Part shown: positions 23,761-36,499 of the stretch, piece after piece
Numbering within the stretch: the first letter of the stretch is position 1
Layout: every line of letters starts with the position of its first letter
Source of the DNA: Physcomitrium patens
Taxonomy: Eukaryota; Streptophyta; Bryopsida; Funariales; Funariaceae
Reading direction: 5' to 3'
DNA: 64,000 nt
Assembly (NCBI RefSeq): GCF_000002425.4
Contig: NC_037266.1
Coordinates: 7,629,180-7,693,179, forward strand
Notes under the pieces: model-generated
Databases searched by the model: none
What the model saw: the letters and a program-made list of their open reading frames with translations, nothing else
What the model was told of the DNA's origin: nothing
Made by a program: the position numbers and the translations under genes

Positions 23761-24382
23761 GTGGTCGAGAATATGAGTGAACGAACGACAAGAGGCGTGA
23801 ACGTCGTCGACGCACCGTCATCGTTATCACTGTTCGTCGTAGTCGTCGTCATGGAGGTGGAGGTGGGCGGAGTTCCCGAAGCGGAGCGGCAACGCGGACC
23901 TTATCTGGGAGGGGCAAATGGGGGAGGGAGGGGGTGCCCAAGTGCACAGATCCAGGATCCCTCGCTTGCTGCAAGGCTGGCACTCGCAAATCATAAGACG
24001 CTCGCAACATGGGGAAAAGCAACGGAGCAAATCTCACCCTGAGCCCTGAAGTAAGTCGCCCCTCCCCAACGCACCTCCCGCAGCCCTTCACGGATGCCCG
24101 TGGTGTCTGCTTCCGGAGCAGCGCGGGCGTGGACGTGAGGGACTTCTTGTGACCCCCTGACTCCACTTAATGCTCTCACTTGAATGCCATATTTTCCCAC
24201 CTTCCTTAAAGTCAATGCTGGGTTTTTGCCCAGCGACATTTCAAGCGGGACCACGGATCTATTAATGCGTCGCGATTACTGCTGCCCCGATGTGCTCAAA
24301 GTTTTTCTGGCTTCGGAGTATTCCCCTTGCAAGGTTTCCGCAGCCTGCTTCCAGGAATGGGTTGTTGAAAAACTTTTCTGAA
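23761..24382. promoter_or_regulatory. GC- and CpG-rich block upstream of the COBRA-like gene
   Basis: This is one of the GC-richest stretches of the window, with many CGTCGT/CGACG steps at 23790-23855 and a G-rich run (GGGGGAGGGAGGGGG) near 23922. Frames exist on both strands but none resembles a protein family, and their low-complexity Val/Pro runs come from the trinucleotide texture. It ends just before a (TA)n tract (24403-24435). Its position 2 kb before the COBRA-like start suits a promoter or a 5' untranslated exon; this is inference. Confidence 0.35.
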
Positions 24383-24399
24383 TTCGAGCTAATATTATT

Positions 24400-24440
<41 letters not shown>

Positions 24441-26323
24441 GATTAAATTGCGTTTCTAGGTTGAAGGTGTGAAGCGCCTTCTGTTTTCGAGGAAGTTAAG
24501 TCTCGGACCTTGTTTTTGACAAGACATTTCTCCAGCTTCCGAACTGGTGTGTATTAATTCGTGCCTATCAGGCAAATTTAGCGTTTTTTAATGTTCGAAA
24601 TGGTCGTAGCGTCTTCCTTAAGGAGCGGGATTCTGCACCTCGATATAGTTTTTTTTAAATAGAATCTTGGTGGGATTATTCTTTGAAGCACGAGGAGAAA
24701 TTTTATCCAAACTCTTGATTTGAGAAACAAGGACCAAGAGGATTTCCTCTTCCCTTTTTATTTATTTAATATTTTGATTTTTTCTTACATTCTTTCTGGA
24801 GAGGTGACGAACAATCTAGGCGTGGACAAATGTAAGCTCAGGATATGAAATTGATGGTTGTGGGAAGCTGAAAGGTAGGGGAATTATTTGTGTTAAAGAA
24901 AAATCTAAAAAAGAAGGTCAGGGAGATACAAAACGCCGGAGTGTAAAGGAGGCATGTTCGTGGTGTGGCGAATGGGAAGAAATAAAGGAAACCCAGATTG
25001 TCAGTTTGTGCTGTTTACTTTGTGTGACTAATTCACTTATATTTTACAGTGAAACAACAGGAAACCCAGGGCACACAAGAACAAAAATAACCTGGCAGCA
25101 TGTGTGAGCAAGTTATGAGAGGAGATGAAGATGGGCAAGTCAACTATTCTTGAAACAATTCATTGTCCTCAGGTCAAAAGCAAGAAGAATCATTGAAAAA
25201 TCCAACTCCATCACATGACTCCCGCTTGATCGACTGATGTCTCAGAGCCAGGTGTTATATTTCTTTGCTATACCATCGATTAGTGCTCCCCCAAAGATGG
25301 ACTCTCTTTTGTCTTGGAATAATCTTGCATGCCCATGATTTAAAAGCCCAGCTAGGTTTCATGAGGATTCTCAATAAAGACACCTCTTTAGAGTATTTAC
25401 CCAAGTGTCGCGGTGTGAATTTTGGGCGGGAGTCGCTTGGGTTGTTGCGGGAGGGGGAAGGTTCACTACAGCTGAGCTGTAAGTTAACCTGGACGATGAG
25501 GTCCAACAAATGTGCGTCTTCAGGGAGAATTTAGAAAAAGCATAAGGAACTGTTGGAAATGCAACTCACACACGAAATGACCAATTCAACTTCGACGACT
25601 ATCTGGTCCTCAGAAGTTCTGTGCCACTTGGATAGATCCCTTTCAGGTTCCGGCAATCATCTGATGGAGTAGATTGCTCTGAATCAACTCGCACGTCGAG
25701 GGGATTTTCTTTTGAATTTATTTTTGAAATTGGCACAATACCCAGGCTTGTAATTGATGCCTTGGACTGCTGCACCCAAGCCGCAGTTTCTTACTAGCCA
25801 ACTACGAGCACCTTCTCTTTCATTTGGGAGAGTTATATCATACCTCGATTACATTCGTGGCCGCAATCGTCGGAGCCAGCTGCCGATTGTGCTGGTCTCG
25901 GGTAAGACTCTCTGCTAGAAAGGTGGGTGAGACCATCTTCGAAAAGGGTACGCTCTTCATCAAGACAGTGTGGAGTCGGGCCTAGGTTTTAGGGTGCGTG
26001 GTGGATCACATGGTCGTATTCAGCAGTTTAGTTTCATTATCACCACAGGATATTATACCTCCGAGCCGCAACGATCTCTACCTCTCCTCTCTTCTCCTTT
26101 CCCAGGAGACGAGTAATGTGTGATCTAGGGTCTGATGTGAGGAGAGTAGGAGTCCAGTCCGACAAGATAATGTCTTCCCAAGGTCTCGCAGCGTGAGAAT
26201 TTCGTTGCAGTCAGAGCACACATTGTCTCGCCGAGGCATCGTGGTTAGACTAGACGGTGGGAAAGACAGTTTCGATTGAGCCAATTCGAAAGAGGTACAC
26301 TTGGTTGCTGTCACTTCATTGCC
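24383..26323 (+). promoter_or_regulatory. 5' flank and probable leader of the COBRA-like gene
   Basis: GC content stays moderate from 24.4 kb to the start codon, as expected for promoter and a long moss-type 5' UTR. A (TA)n tract at 24403-24435 separates it from the GC-rich block. No protein was recognised. Short frames on both strands at 25255-25534 and 26078-26587 overlap each other and look incidental. The transcription start cannot be fixed by eye. Confidence 0.35.
24403..24435. repeat. (TA)n microsatellite in the COBRA-like upstream region
   Basis: About 16 TA dinucleotides between the GC-rich block and the gene's leader. Confidence 0.95.
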
Positions 26324-28833
26324 ATGGGCGGGTGCAAGGCAGCAGTCTGGGTACTTCTTGTCGCCCTCCTCGCCATTTTTGTGTCCGTCGAAGGACAAGG
26401 CAGGGGAGCGGTACCGCCGGTTGTCGCGGCGCCCGCTCCTTTGACGCCAGCTCCAGCGCCGATGGACCTTGCGCCCGCTCCGGAGCCTGCACCTCTGTGG
26501 CCTCCTTGCGATGGCGTTGATCTCGTTTATGTGAATACGAGAGTGGAGAAGATTTTTCCTTACCTCAACGAAACTCCATGGCTGCAACCGTACAAGTTTG
26601 AGGCCCAGGTGACGGTAACGAACATGGGATACTCCACCGTGGAGGGGTGGGCGATCGGGATGAATTTTTCAAATGGCGAGGTAAGAGGTTCAAATCAGGC
26701 GATAGGATAAGGCAATGGACACCCTAAGGATTTAATCAGGATTTAAGATCACGAACTATAGGACTATTTTAGTTGTTTCAGTAGCCTTTCTCTGACAGGT
26801 CTTAATTTGTCCAGATTCTTGTTAGCGCTGAAGACATGCTTCTGGAGGACGGGCGCCCCATGCCCGTCGACGTTTCCAACGGCACCGTTTTGACTCAAAT
26901 TCCTGCAGGAGTGTTGAAAAATGCCATTGAAACTGCTGGGGAATTAAGCCAGATTCAGAAAACCTTCACAATCACGGGTACTGAGTTTGGGAAAAAACTT
27001 TTCTCCATGCCGAAGAACATCAACATTACCCAGAAGGGCTACAACTGCAGTATAGCAAAGACTTTTGGCAGTAAGTAGAGTACTGGTGCCAGAACCTTCA
27101 TCCTCTCGATTTGTAGCAGCCAAGGAAGCCTCCTTGTATGTATGCTCGTTTTGGTTTTGTCAACTACTCCTATTCCTCATTGAGATGACCTTTTTATTCA
27201 TCTGTCCAGATACTACGATGCACACATGCTGTTCGGAGCCCAATCGAAATGTCACTCTTACCGATGAGGAATTTTATCTGCCTTCTGAAAAGGGCAATTT
27301 CACCATCACTTATGATGTTAAACAAGCATATCCAGGCAGTTACTTAGCACTTGTGAGTGATGCACGTCTTTTGTAATCCCCTCTGGTTTGAATTCAACTG
27401 TCTATTTGAGTTGTACGCAAATCCCGTGCCACCAAACTTACTGTAACTTCCTCATTGGAGTGGACTTTTGTAGGTGACCATTTCCAATGACAGTCCAATC
27501 GCGCGTATTGAAAATTGGAATCTCTCCTGGACATGGGTGGAGAACGAGTTTATCACCAAGATGTTAGGTGCCACAACACGCTCAGCAGACCTCGAGGTTT
27601 GCTTGAATGGAATTGCAGGGAAAACCTACACGCAAATGGATCTTAATAAGGCTTTCAGTTGCTCGAAGAGTCCCGAGATCATCGATCTTCCCCTCGGTAG
27701 AATAAATGACACTGAAAACGGTGGTATCGAATACTGCTGCCGTAATGGCAGCATCTGGCCTGCTGTTCTGGACCCTGAGAGATCCAAGTCAGCCTTCATG
27801 GTGAACGTGATGAAGGTTCCACCTCAGAGCAATAAGCTAAACAGTATCACACCCCCCGGGAATTGGAGATTCGGCGATGGGAGATTCAAATGTGGCGTTC
27901 CCCGCCGGATAAAGCCGACCGTTTATCCCGATCCCTACTTGATGCATGACACAGCTGCGTTTAAAACTTGGCAGGTGAGGATCTTTTCTCGCAATCGATC
28001 GCCTCTAATCAAACTTGCGTCTAGTTGCGCTTTTGAGAATGGTGTTTGCTGGATGTGCTGAATTTGTGGTTGTGATTTGGTTGGCCTTGCAGGTTACGTG
28101 CAATGAGACCGCAATCAAGCCGCCTCCAAAGTGCTGCGTCTCATTTTCAAAATACACGAACGATTCCATCGTCCCTTGTCGTACTTGCGCTTGTGGTTGC
28201 CCCAAGAATCCTACGCCAGTGTGCAGCCCTACAACCTCCTCTCAGCTCCTTCCCTACAGCGCTCTCACAATTCACCCCGAAAATCGGACAGCGCAGATCC
28301 TTGCCTGGGCCGCACTTAACCACAGGATTCCCCCGAACCCACTCCCTTGCCAGGACTACTGCGGCGTGGCCATTAACTGGCATGTAGTGTCGAATTTCAC
28401 AGGGGGATGGAGTTCGCGCATGACGCTCTTCGACTGGTCTAATACAACTTACCCGGACTGGTTCACCATTGTGGAGATGCCGAACGCTTACGCCGGATTT
28501 GAGAAGGCGTACTCCTTCAATGCCACCGCAATGCCACTCATGAACGACACCACGGCAAACACCAGTATCCTTGTGAGGGGCTTGGAGGGACTCAACTACC
28601 TAATGGCAGCTACTAACCGATCGGCAGGAAAGCTCCAATCGGTCTTCTCCTTCACTAAGAAGACTACTCCAGGGATTCGCGAAGCCGATTACTTCCCCGC
28701 GAAGATCTACTTCAACGGCGAAGAATGCTCGATGCCGGAGGGTTTCCCCATGAACGCTGCTCCAAGGATGGTTACCTCCATGGTCACAACCCTTGTTCTA
28801 GTGGCATTGTGCTCCGTAGTGCTTGTCCTATGA
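26324..28833 (+). CDS. COBRA-like GPI-anchored cell-wall protein (long COBL7/COBL10 type), 5 exons
   Basis: Coding exons are 26324-26680, 26815-27070, 27210-27352, 27474-27974 and 28093-28833, all with GT-AG introns and compatible phases, giving 665 aa. Residues 1-24 form a signal peptide (hydrophobic core VWVLLVALLAIFV), then a Pro/Ala-rich stretch to about residue 58. The N-terminal extension of the long subgroup follows, then the COBRA domain with the diagnostic CCVS motif at 433-436 (PPPKCCVSFS) and the Cys cluster CRTCACGCP. The C-terminus has a small-residue site near NAAP (640-643) and a hydrophobic tail ending LVLVALCSVVLVL, the signal for a GPI anchor. Many N-X-S/T sites are present. 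COBRA family members sit on the outer plasma membrane and wall and affect cellulose deposition and oriented or tip growth. The start chosen is the Met directly before the signal peptide; an in-frame Met 16 codons upstream (26276) would spoil it. No break was seen. Confidence 0.95.
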
Positions 28834-30200
28834 GTGCCAGTTCTGACGAGAGTGTAAATTGTTTATCATTCTTAGCATACTTCCGGCGCTCTTCGAAGTA
28901 AATTATTGGGGAGGGTGACGGGTATTATAATGATCTTCATTCTTTGGGCTGATCACTGTCACTGTAGGATTTGACATGCTACCCATGGCACGGCCCTCGA
29001 GTTGTATATTAGGTGAGGCGGAAGACTTTTAGTCCCCTTGGTTGGGCTTCTATTGATCAATCCGTGCTGGTATGATCGAGCTTGTAATGGGTACAGCTGG
29101 CTGTGGTGCTTAGAGGTGGGTTGCCATCTCGGCACGGACCTCTTTTCGGACGTCCGCCCAGGAAATTGATAATGTATTTTCTTCATTGACACACTATGCG
29201 CAATTCCCGCCTCTGCTGGCCTGGTTCTCTGATTCCCATGACGGAATTTGGTGAGCTTTGACCTTGGATATCTGACACTGCCCGCACCTCACAATCATGC
29301 TTCCTCTGATCAGCATGCAGACTGCAGTCTCAAATCTTGACTCTATTGTTGCACATCTCTGAACTCTTCGAAGTTGTCCTTGTCCTTCGCCCACTGATTC
29401 ATTCACGTATTCATAGAATATTTTACAATCTCATAATGGAGAGTACGAAATCCTCTGTTCATTGTGGTGCCGCATGCACAGGTGAGAGATAGCTGATTTG
29501 TAAAACGGAATCACTAAGCAATTTTCTACGCAACTGCCACAACACGTTAAACCACCTCATCAAGCTCATTTTCAGAGAAAAAGTTATCATTTATTAGGGA
29601 ACTAAATATAAACATGGAATGTGATGTGATGGGTAACCGACCGATGATGGACATTAGCAAATGCTGGCAGGTTTCATCTCCGTCTCTCCCAGGCTACACA
29701 ATCCAATGGTTAACTTCGCCAAATAGGGAAAGTCGAACGGGTTTTTCTCAAACCTACTTCCAGAACGCTGCAAATAGTGTTCGTGTGATGAGCAAGGGTA
29801 GCATAGAAGAGTACTAAACTTGGTCCCGAAACTGAACGATGCTAGATAAGCAAGAACCCACAGTAGGATAACAGTCGGTGTTTCTGCGGAAGGATAGGCG
29901 GAGCTGGGGTACATTGACAAGTACGGCGAGCATCCTAGTGGCGGAGGGGGCGGTGCAGCGACACACGACGCAAACCCAATTTCTGCTGTAGCTCTAGATT
30001 TTTGCGCCCGGCGTCGGGGAAGCTCCAAATTCTAGCGAGAACCAGCTTATCGTCTGTGTACGTGCGCTGCTTGCTCGGAACGGCTGGGGATGGACGGTGT
30101 CCATTGCCACGATCAAAGACTTAGCACAATTGGAGAGACGTTGTGCAGCTAGGAGTTGCCAAGGAAGTGGAGTAGGGTTGAGATTATAAAAATTGAGGCC
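28834..30200 (+). other. 3' flank of the COBRA-like gene
   Basis: Moderate-GC sequence after the stop codon, plausibly 3' UTR and then intergenic. No polyadenylation site could be fixed. Frames at 28959-29192 (-), 29194-29406 (-), 29614-29817 (+) and 29654-30028 (-) have no recognisable domains. Confidence 0.4.
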
Positions 30201-32130
30201 TTCATGGCAAGGCCATAAAGCTTCTACTTTGTTTGTTATTTCTGTCGGGTATTTTTTTGACTATTCCTAAGTGTGAGTTTTGGAGTATAGGGTCTGAAAG
30301 CTTATGTACATTGTGGATTGTCTCTGTATTCACAACTTCACCTGTGGACTCTACCATACACTTGCAATTGTGTACCTTCTCTACTCAAAAGCAACCAAAT
30401 ATCTTTCTTGCATTCACTATGATCTTGCAATCTAACACCAATCTCATTCATGTGCATATTACCGATTCCTAAAGTCAAAGCATGTTACACTAACATATCT
30501 ACTGCTTCTACCTAGTAACATCCCCTGCTGGAAACACTGCAGCCCTAATCCTGTACAAATTCCACTCACAGCATCGGAGCAGAGATGGAGAAATATTCAA
30601 GCAGTTGCATTAGAATCCGCAACAACCGCCGGAGGGTTGTGTAATAGAGCACAATACCTCACACTGTGCTTCAACATCACCAAGCTCAAAGATCACATGC
30701 GCAATGAGAGGAATCCCTGGAATCGTTTATTCAAATCCTGCGCATAACCCTGCGTCAAATCACGGACAAGTTGAATTGCTGACGGGGTGTCTAGACCACC
30801 CATAAAATGGTCCAGAGGGTCTCGGAACTGCAACAAGCCGATTAGAACAAACGCCGATGATTTGCACAACGGTCTTGTATTTCACAAATCTCATGCTGCA
30901 GACCACTTGCTTTGGTAGCTTTAGCAACTCAGCCGCTGGGGTTGACTTGGTGGATGGAGGCGAATTGGCCATTATAACTACAGCAGCTGGCGGTATAGCG
31001 TGCTTCTCGCGCATCCTGTAATAACTCCATTTGAGGCAGAACATCCTCATGTCCATGCAGATCGATGTTCAATCTTTACCGAGCATATAGCGTGCTTCTC
31101 GCGCATCCTGTAATAACTCCATTTGAGGCAGAACATCCTCATGTCCATGCAGATCGATGTTCAATCTTCACCGAGCAGGTAGACGGGCATAAATGTCCTC
31201 ATAACTCTTTGGACAGCTCCTCTCCTTATCTGGAAGCTTGTTCGCACTCCAACACCTGCGTCACAACGTTATCCAGGGTATTCACAGATGAAAACGACAT
31301 ACCTCGACTCTTGCCTCCAGAGTCGCTGCACCAAAGACATGCTCGAAGTGAATCGAGAAGAAGAACCAGCACACTTTCCCATGATAGCGTAATGCATGTC
31401 AACTTTTGTCGTCTATTTACGGCTTCCTTGAACTGTGACAACGTAAACCTACCACCTCCTAACGTTTTGCTGTGTCGTCCATACAGCTTACATCTAATCT
31501 CAGCTAGGATTGGAAAAAATACCTCGATCCCCTCTAATTTGAACCACTGCAAATCTAAGAGAGCCGATTCTAATAAAGTGATCAAGCTCCACTACCCACA
31601 AACTTCCAGAATTCATATTGGAAAGACAACTGGCATATGTGTCACTTTCGCTGGATAATATGTTATATTGCAGGTGGGATTGGTGGCTCTGAGCATGGGA
31701 GTATGTCTGCATTTGGCGACACTCGAAATGAAAGAAATTCAAACTACCAAACTTGCTTTGGGTGGATTTGGTTAAGGTGGCCGCTTTCAGTGGGAATATT
31801 ATGTGTTGCTATTCTAGTCTGTTTTCTACTTCTGACAAGGCTTGTGGTATGTTTGAATGTGTGCAGTCATCTTGGAGATGGTAATTATGATTGATTTCCT
31901 ATTGATACATGTAAAGTTCACAAAGTCGGAGAAAGATCAAACGCATCCATGTGCGGATAAAATCTTGGAAGGGGAAAGTGGTTGGGTCTCACGTTGCCAT
32001 CAAGACAAATTCAGGTGTGGACAAGTTTCTATTCTACATTCCTTGAAATCCGAAAACCAAAGTTTTTTCAACAACGAAATCATGTCCATATTCCTAAATT
32101 ATCTTTCAAACGAAACTAACGAGGTTTGAG
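30200..32130. other. Unassigned genic-looking segment
   Basis: GC and k-mer texture resemble genes rather than the AT-rich flanks. A TATA-like ATTATAAAAATTG lies at about 30182-30195. Open frames include 31065-31658 (+, 197 codons) and 31585-31226 and 31056-30760 (-). On the minus strand a TTGCAG acceptor-like site near 30832 precedes a 50-codon frame containing DTPSAIQLVRDLTQGYAQDL. I recognise none of these, and no complete exon chain could be assembled. An orphan gene, a decayed gene or a non-coding transcript are all possible. Confidence 0.25.
30994..31177. repeat. 92-bp near-perfect tandem duplication
   Basis: Unit 1 is 30994-31085 and unit 2 is 31086-31177, each starting TATAGCGTGCTTCTCGCGC (the last match differs by flank) and ending CCGAGCA. 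Only one substitution was seen (CAATCTTTACC against CAATCTTCACC). 92 is not a multiple of three, so any reading frame passing through it is shifted. Confidence 0.95.
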
Positions 32131-35100
32131 ATATACACAACACAACTTGGTAAGAGCCTTATAATTTAAAATACGTCAGCCTTGAGGTCAAGAAGCTGTA
32201 GGTACAGAACAGAGAATGAATCAAGTGAGCACAAAGCAAGTGCATCATGAAATGCTCCTCTCTATAGAATTAGACCATCTAAAGCAACTTTTTTTCATGA
32301 TACTTTCTGTAATCACTCAACCTTGAGCTGTGCAAAGATTCTTCACAACCCGCAGTATGAAAAACGTATTACGCAAAATAAATAATAATCAATCAGGTTG
32401 GTTCTAAGTAGGTGCATAGACATGGAGGATTTCAATTACAACTTCTTGCCTCGTATTTAGTATCATGCAGAATCTATATGCAGCGTACTATATAGATAGT
32501 AGAACATTCATCATATATTGTATCGTTTGAAGATACAATATATGTATAATATATCTTAATTTATATTATATTACATATTCGCCGTAAAATATATGTTATA
32601 TAGTTCATAGAGTGTTTGTATCGTTTAGTTTAGAATTTTTTTTATTGCATTTATTATAATTTGGTACAAATTGATAAGCTTTTAGTAATAATTGAAGGTT
32701 GGTGTGATCATGGTTTAGATTGGGAGATTATGTTGTGAATTGATAGTAAATCAACTCCATTGTACTATTAACATTTAGTACTGTAATTTAATCAATATAC
32801 TTCTTTTAATTTCAATTGATTGTCTTAGTATTAATTAATATGAGAGATAGTAATTGATGTTATTCAAATTTATAATTAATTATGTAAAAAACTATACTTA
32901 TTAGAATCTTATGTATTTATTAATCTATCTAAATGAAATATATTTAGAAGTTTATGCTATATCATGAGCCAACAGACTTATGAATGTGATGAAGTAAAAT
33001 TAAAATAAAGAATTCTTTAATATCATGATGTAATATTTTTACATCCAATTTTACATAGATTATTAGATTTAATAATTTTATTATAAGGAATCTCATTTCT
33101 ATTTTTATATACAAAATATTTAAAGTATGAGTTTGGTCATGTTGTTATACATTGGTAATTGCATTATTAATATTAAATCTTTAATTTATTTAGAACATTT
33201 TGTCAAATGAAATGTGAAGATATTGGCATAGCATTCATGTTGGGCTTGATTTCAAATTGAAATTCTTTGAGGTTTTGGAATTAGAAACTTTTAAAGAATA
33301 TTATATATATATATATTTTATAAAGATTAATTTTTTTACTTATTTCATTTTATTTCATTTATTTGTATATACTTTAATTCTTTTGCTTGTTATTATTTTT
33401 TTGTTCTTTGTATACTTTTAGTGCCTCAATTATTAAATATAGTTTTATAATAGTATGTATAATATCTTTATTGTTTGAATAGTATAAGTTAGTTGATTTC
33501 TTAAATTAATAGTAAAGATTTAATGGTGTAGAATCAAGCCTATACTTGACATAAAGAATTTTTGAAGCTTTATTTTGAAGGTTGAGGTCCTTTGATTATA
33601 GTATATTAATGTGCATTATACTTTTTTAACTAATGTGAGAATTAAATGACATCTTTAGAGTATTTTTTTATTTTTATTTTTATTTTTTTGAAAATTATTG
33701 TATGTAAAATTATAATATTGTGAAGAATTTATGAAATATTTAAGTGAAAAAACATCTAACTTATTTGGATATTGTAAAAGAAGTAAACTATGATGGTAGA
33801 ATTTCTTAATTTTTATTAAATCATCTTTCTTGTACTGTAGAATTAGATCTTTATATTATTAAATTTTTATAACATTATTTATTTTATATTATATGGAATA
33901 ATTATAAATAATAATTAATACTATGAAATAATTTAAAATAAGGTTAATATCATGCTTCTAAGTTAGTATGGGAGTTATATCTTCTATTTTAATATGTTAA
34001 CAGGAATTTGATTTTGACAATTAAGAATATTTGACTTTACAAATAATAGGTATAGAGTTCCACCAATTTGAAATATTCTATATAATTGAAGTGAGTATAT
34101 GTATTTTAAAATTTTAAATTATGAAATCTTTTAAAGGCATTAGAATTGTGAATAAAATATATATTAGAATGATTCTTTAGAGCTCTTTAGGCATTTTTTA
34201 TATTTTATGCCTTATAATCAAGCATTTTAATTTTGATGTTGATAGAGTTTAAATACAAAATATCATTGTTGATTAAGAGTTAATAAACTTCTTATATTTA
34301 TGATTTTTTTTTAAATTTTAAGTATTTTAATAAACATAAATTGTTTGTGTATTATCACTAATGTGCTATTAAGATATTATTATATTGATAATATATACCA
34401 ATTGTATATTTGATGGTTTTTTCTAATATTGTTTCTAAAAATCAAAATAGTGTGGTAAAAGAAGACCACATAAAGGGAAACTAAGAAAAACTTTGCCTAA
34501 AGTCTATAAAATAGACTTACTTTAGAACAAGCTTTCATAAATGGTCAAACTCTCTAAAATTTGTTTTCAAGAATTTGGATTTTTGAGAATGTTTTTCAAT
34601 GTTAGATTTAGGAAACAAAATCTTGAGACTTTTAGAATAGTTTAAGGCATGGTATTGTAGCAACATGCTTATTACCAATACCGTCATATACTTTGGTAGA
34701 GAATGACATGAGTTGCTTGTATAGATGATGGATAAAGAATAGTTGACTAGTTGATGACAATTTAATAGATGATTGATAAATAATGAATAGAAGATGAATG
34801 AATGATGATGAATAGATGATAAATAGATAATAGATGAATCATCATCACTTGGAAATCTTTTAAAAAATCTTTTATATCAATAATATTTTTTAAAAGATTT
34901 ACATAAAAACTAAGATATGAATACATTAGGCATTTGATTAAATTGTATTTCCAAAAAATAAAGAATCTAACAATCCTGATTAAATTCTTAAAAATTCTTA
35001 ACTAAATAATAACAATCATAGTCAAACCTTGTTCATATCTTCAAAAAATATTTAAAAAATTCTAAAAGAATTCATAAAAAAAATTCAGAGAAATCATAAA

Positions 35101-36198
35101 TAATATTTATTTATTTTTAATAAAAAATCCTAAAAAAATTATTAAAGTATCTTAAATAATTTTTTTATTTTTTAAAATGTTTCTAAAAAAACTTAAAAAA
35201 TTTATAAAGAAATCTTAACGAAATTCTTAAGAATATCCTAAAGAAGTACTAAAAAAATCTTAAATAATTTCTAAATAAAAATTAAAAATATAATAATCAA
35301 ATCCTAAATAAATCCTAATTAAAAATTAAATAAATTTTAATAATCTTTTCAAGTCCATAAATAAATTTAAAAAAATTTAAAATATATTACAATAATCTTA
35401 AAAAATTGTATACAAATTCCAACTAAATCTTAATAAAATTCGAAAAAAATCTCAATAAATTATAAAAAATCTTAAAAAATTATAACCAATCCTTTCAAAA
35501 AATCCTAAAAATCCTAATAAAATTCTTATTGAAATTTAATCAATTCTAATTAATCTTATTCAATTATAAAATGGCCTTAAAAATTTAATAAACATTGATT
35601 AAATTATTGATCGTACTTAAATGTTTTATACATTGCAATTTAGTTATAAACAATAAACACAAATTTTAAAGAAGAATCTACTTTATTTATTTAAAAAAAA
35701 AAGCTCCTTAATTTCTTGAATATTATTTGTCATCTTTTTCCAACCATGCTGTTCATCTTCGAGCACTAATAACTTCTTATTGAATTGTTTACATGTACTC
35801 AAAATAACCAAAATTATTAAAAAAATAAGTTCAAAATTTATTTAAAAAAATTCGCTTCAATTCAAATGATAGATTATTTAAAATCAAAGAAATCATTATT
35901 AATCCAAATTATAAGAGCCTAACCTAATTAAATTATAATATATATTTTTTATTTAATCATTCAATTGCATTCAAATTCATAATGTTTATTTAAAGACAAA
36001 CACATGCACAATTCCATAAATATGCATCCATCAATATGTTAGAATGCTCACAAAATTTTCAAAGTATAAATGTTCTTTTATTTCTTAAAAATCCAAATTC
36101 TAATCATCTCTAAATATTTATTTTTAAATAATCTTATAGCTCTTTTTGGTGGTAAATTGAATTTATGTATAGTGAGCATTAACTCCCTTTTTTATTCT

Positions 36199-36241
<43 letters not shown>

Positions 36242-36489
36242 TCAACAAGCTTTTTTATGATAACACAATAAAATAGAGATGTCTAATATCACTAAAGGCA
36301 AGTAGAAAAGTTGATCCAAAAGTAAAGAAGATTTTATGAATAATATTAATTTAAAAGTAGTTTATGTAAAATTTCTAATATACTTATTTTTTATAATGAA
36401 AAAGAAATCATCCACTCTTAATTAAAAAAAAAAAGGTTTGATATTATAAGTGTATGCTTTTCAATTTCTTAAGAACAAAAAATCTAAGG
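32131..36489. other. AT-rich intergenic DNA, including an AAATCCTAA-type repetitive tract
   Basis: No supported gene. The interval 34720-34850 is rich in GATGAATA-like steps. From about 34950 to 35560, AAATCCTAA and AAATCTTAA steps recur, resembling the reverse complement of the spacer of repeat family A, so a further decayed copy is likely. A (TA)n tract lies at 36202-36238. Confidence 0.5.
36202..36238. repeat. (TA)n microsatellite
   Basis: About 18 uninterrupted TA dinucleotides just left of the solo LTR. Confidence 0.95.
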
Positions 36490-36499
36490 ATATAAATAA

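Noticed and set aside
23849..24254. Three overlapping frames of 67-105 codons in the GC-rich block
   Set aside because: They overlap on both strands with no domain or splice support; high GC lowers stop frequency and makes chance frames.
26078..26587. 169-codon minus-strand frame across the COBRA-like first exon
   Set aside because: It is antisense to a secure signal-peptide exon and Arg/Ser-rich by composition; a shadow frame.
28103..28387. Alternative + frames inside the last COBRA-like exon
   Set aside because: They are off-frame to the CCVS-containing reading that matches the family.
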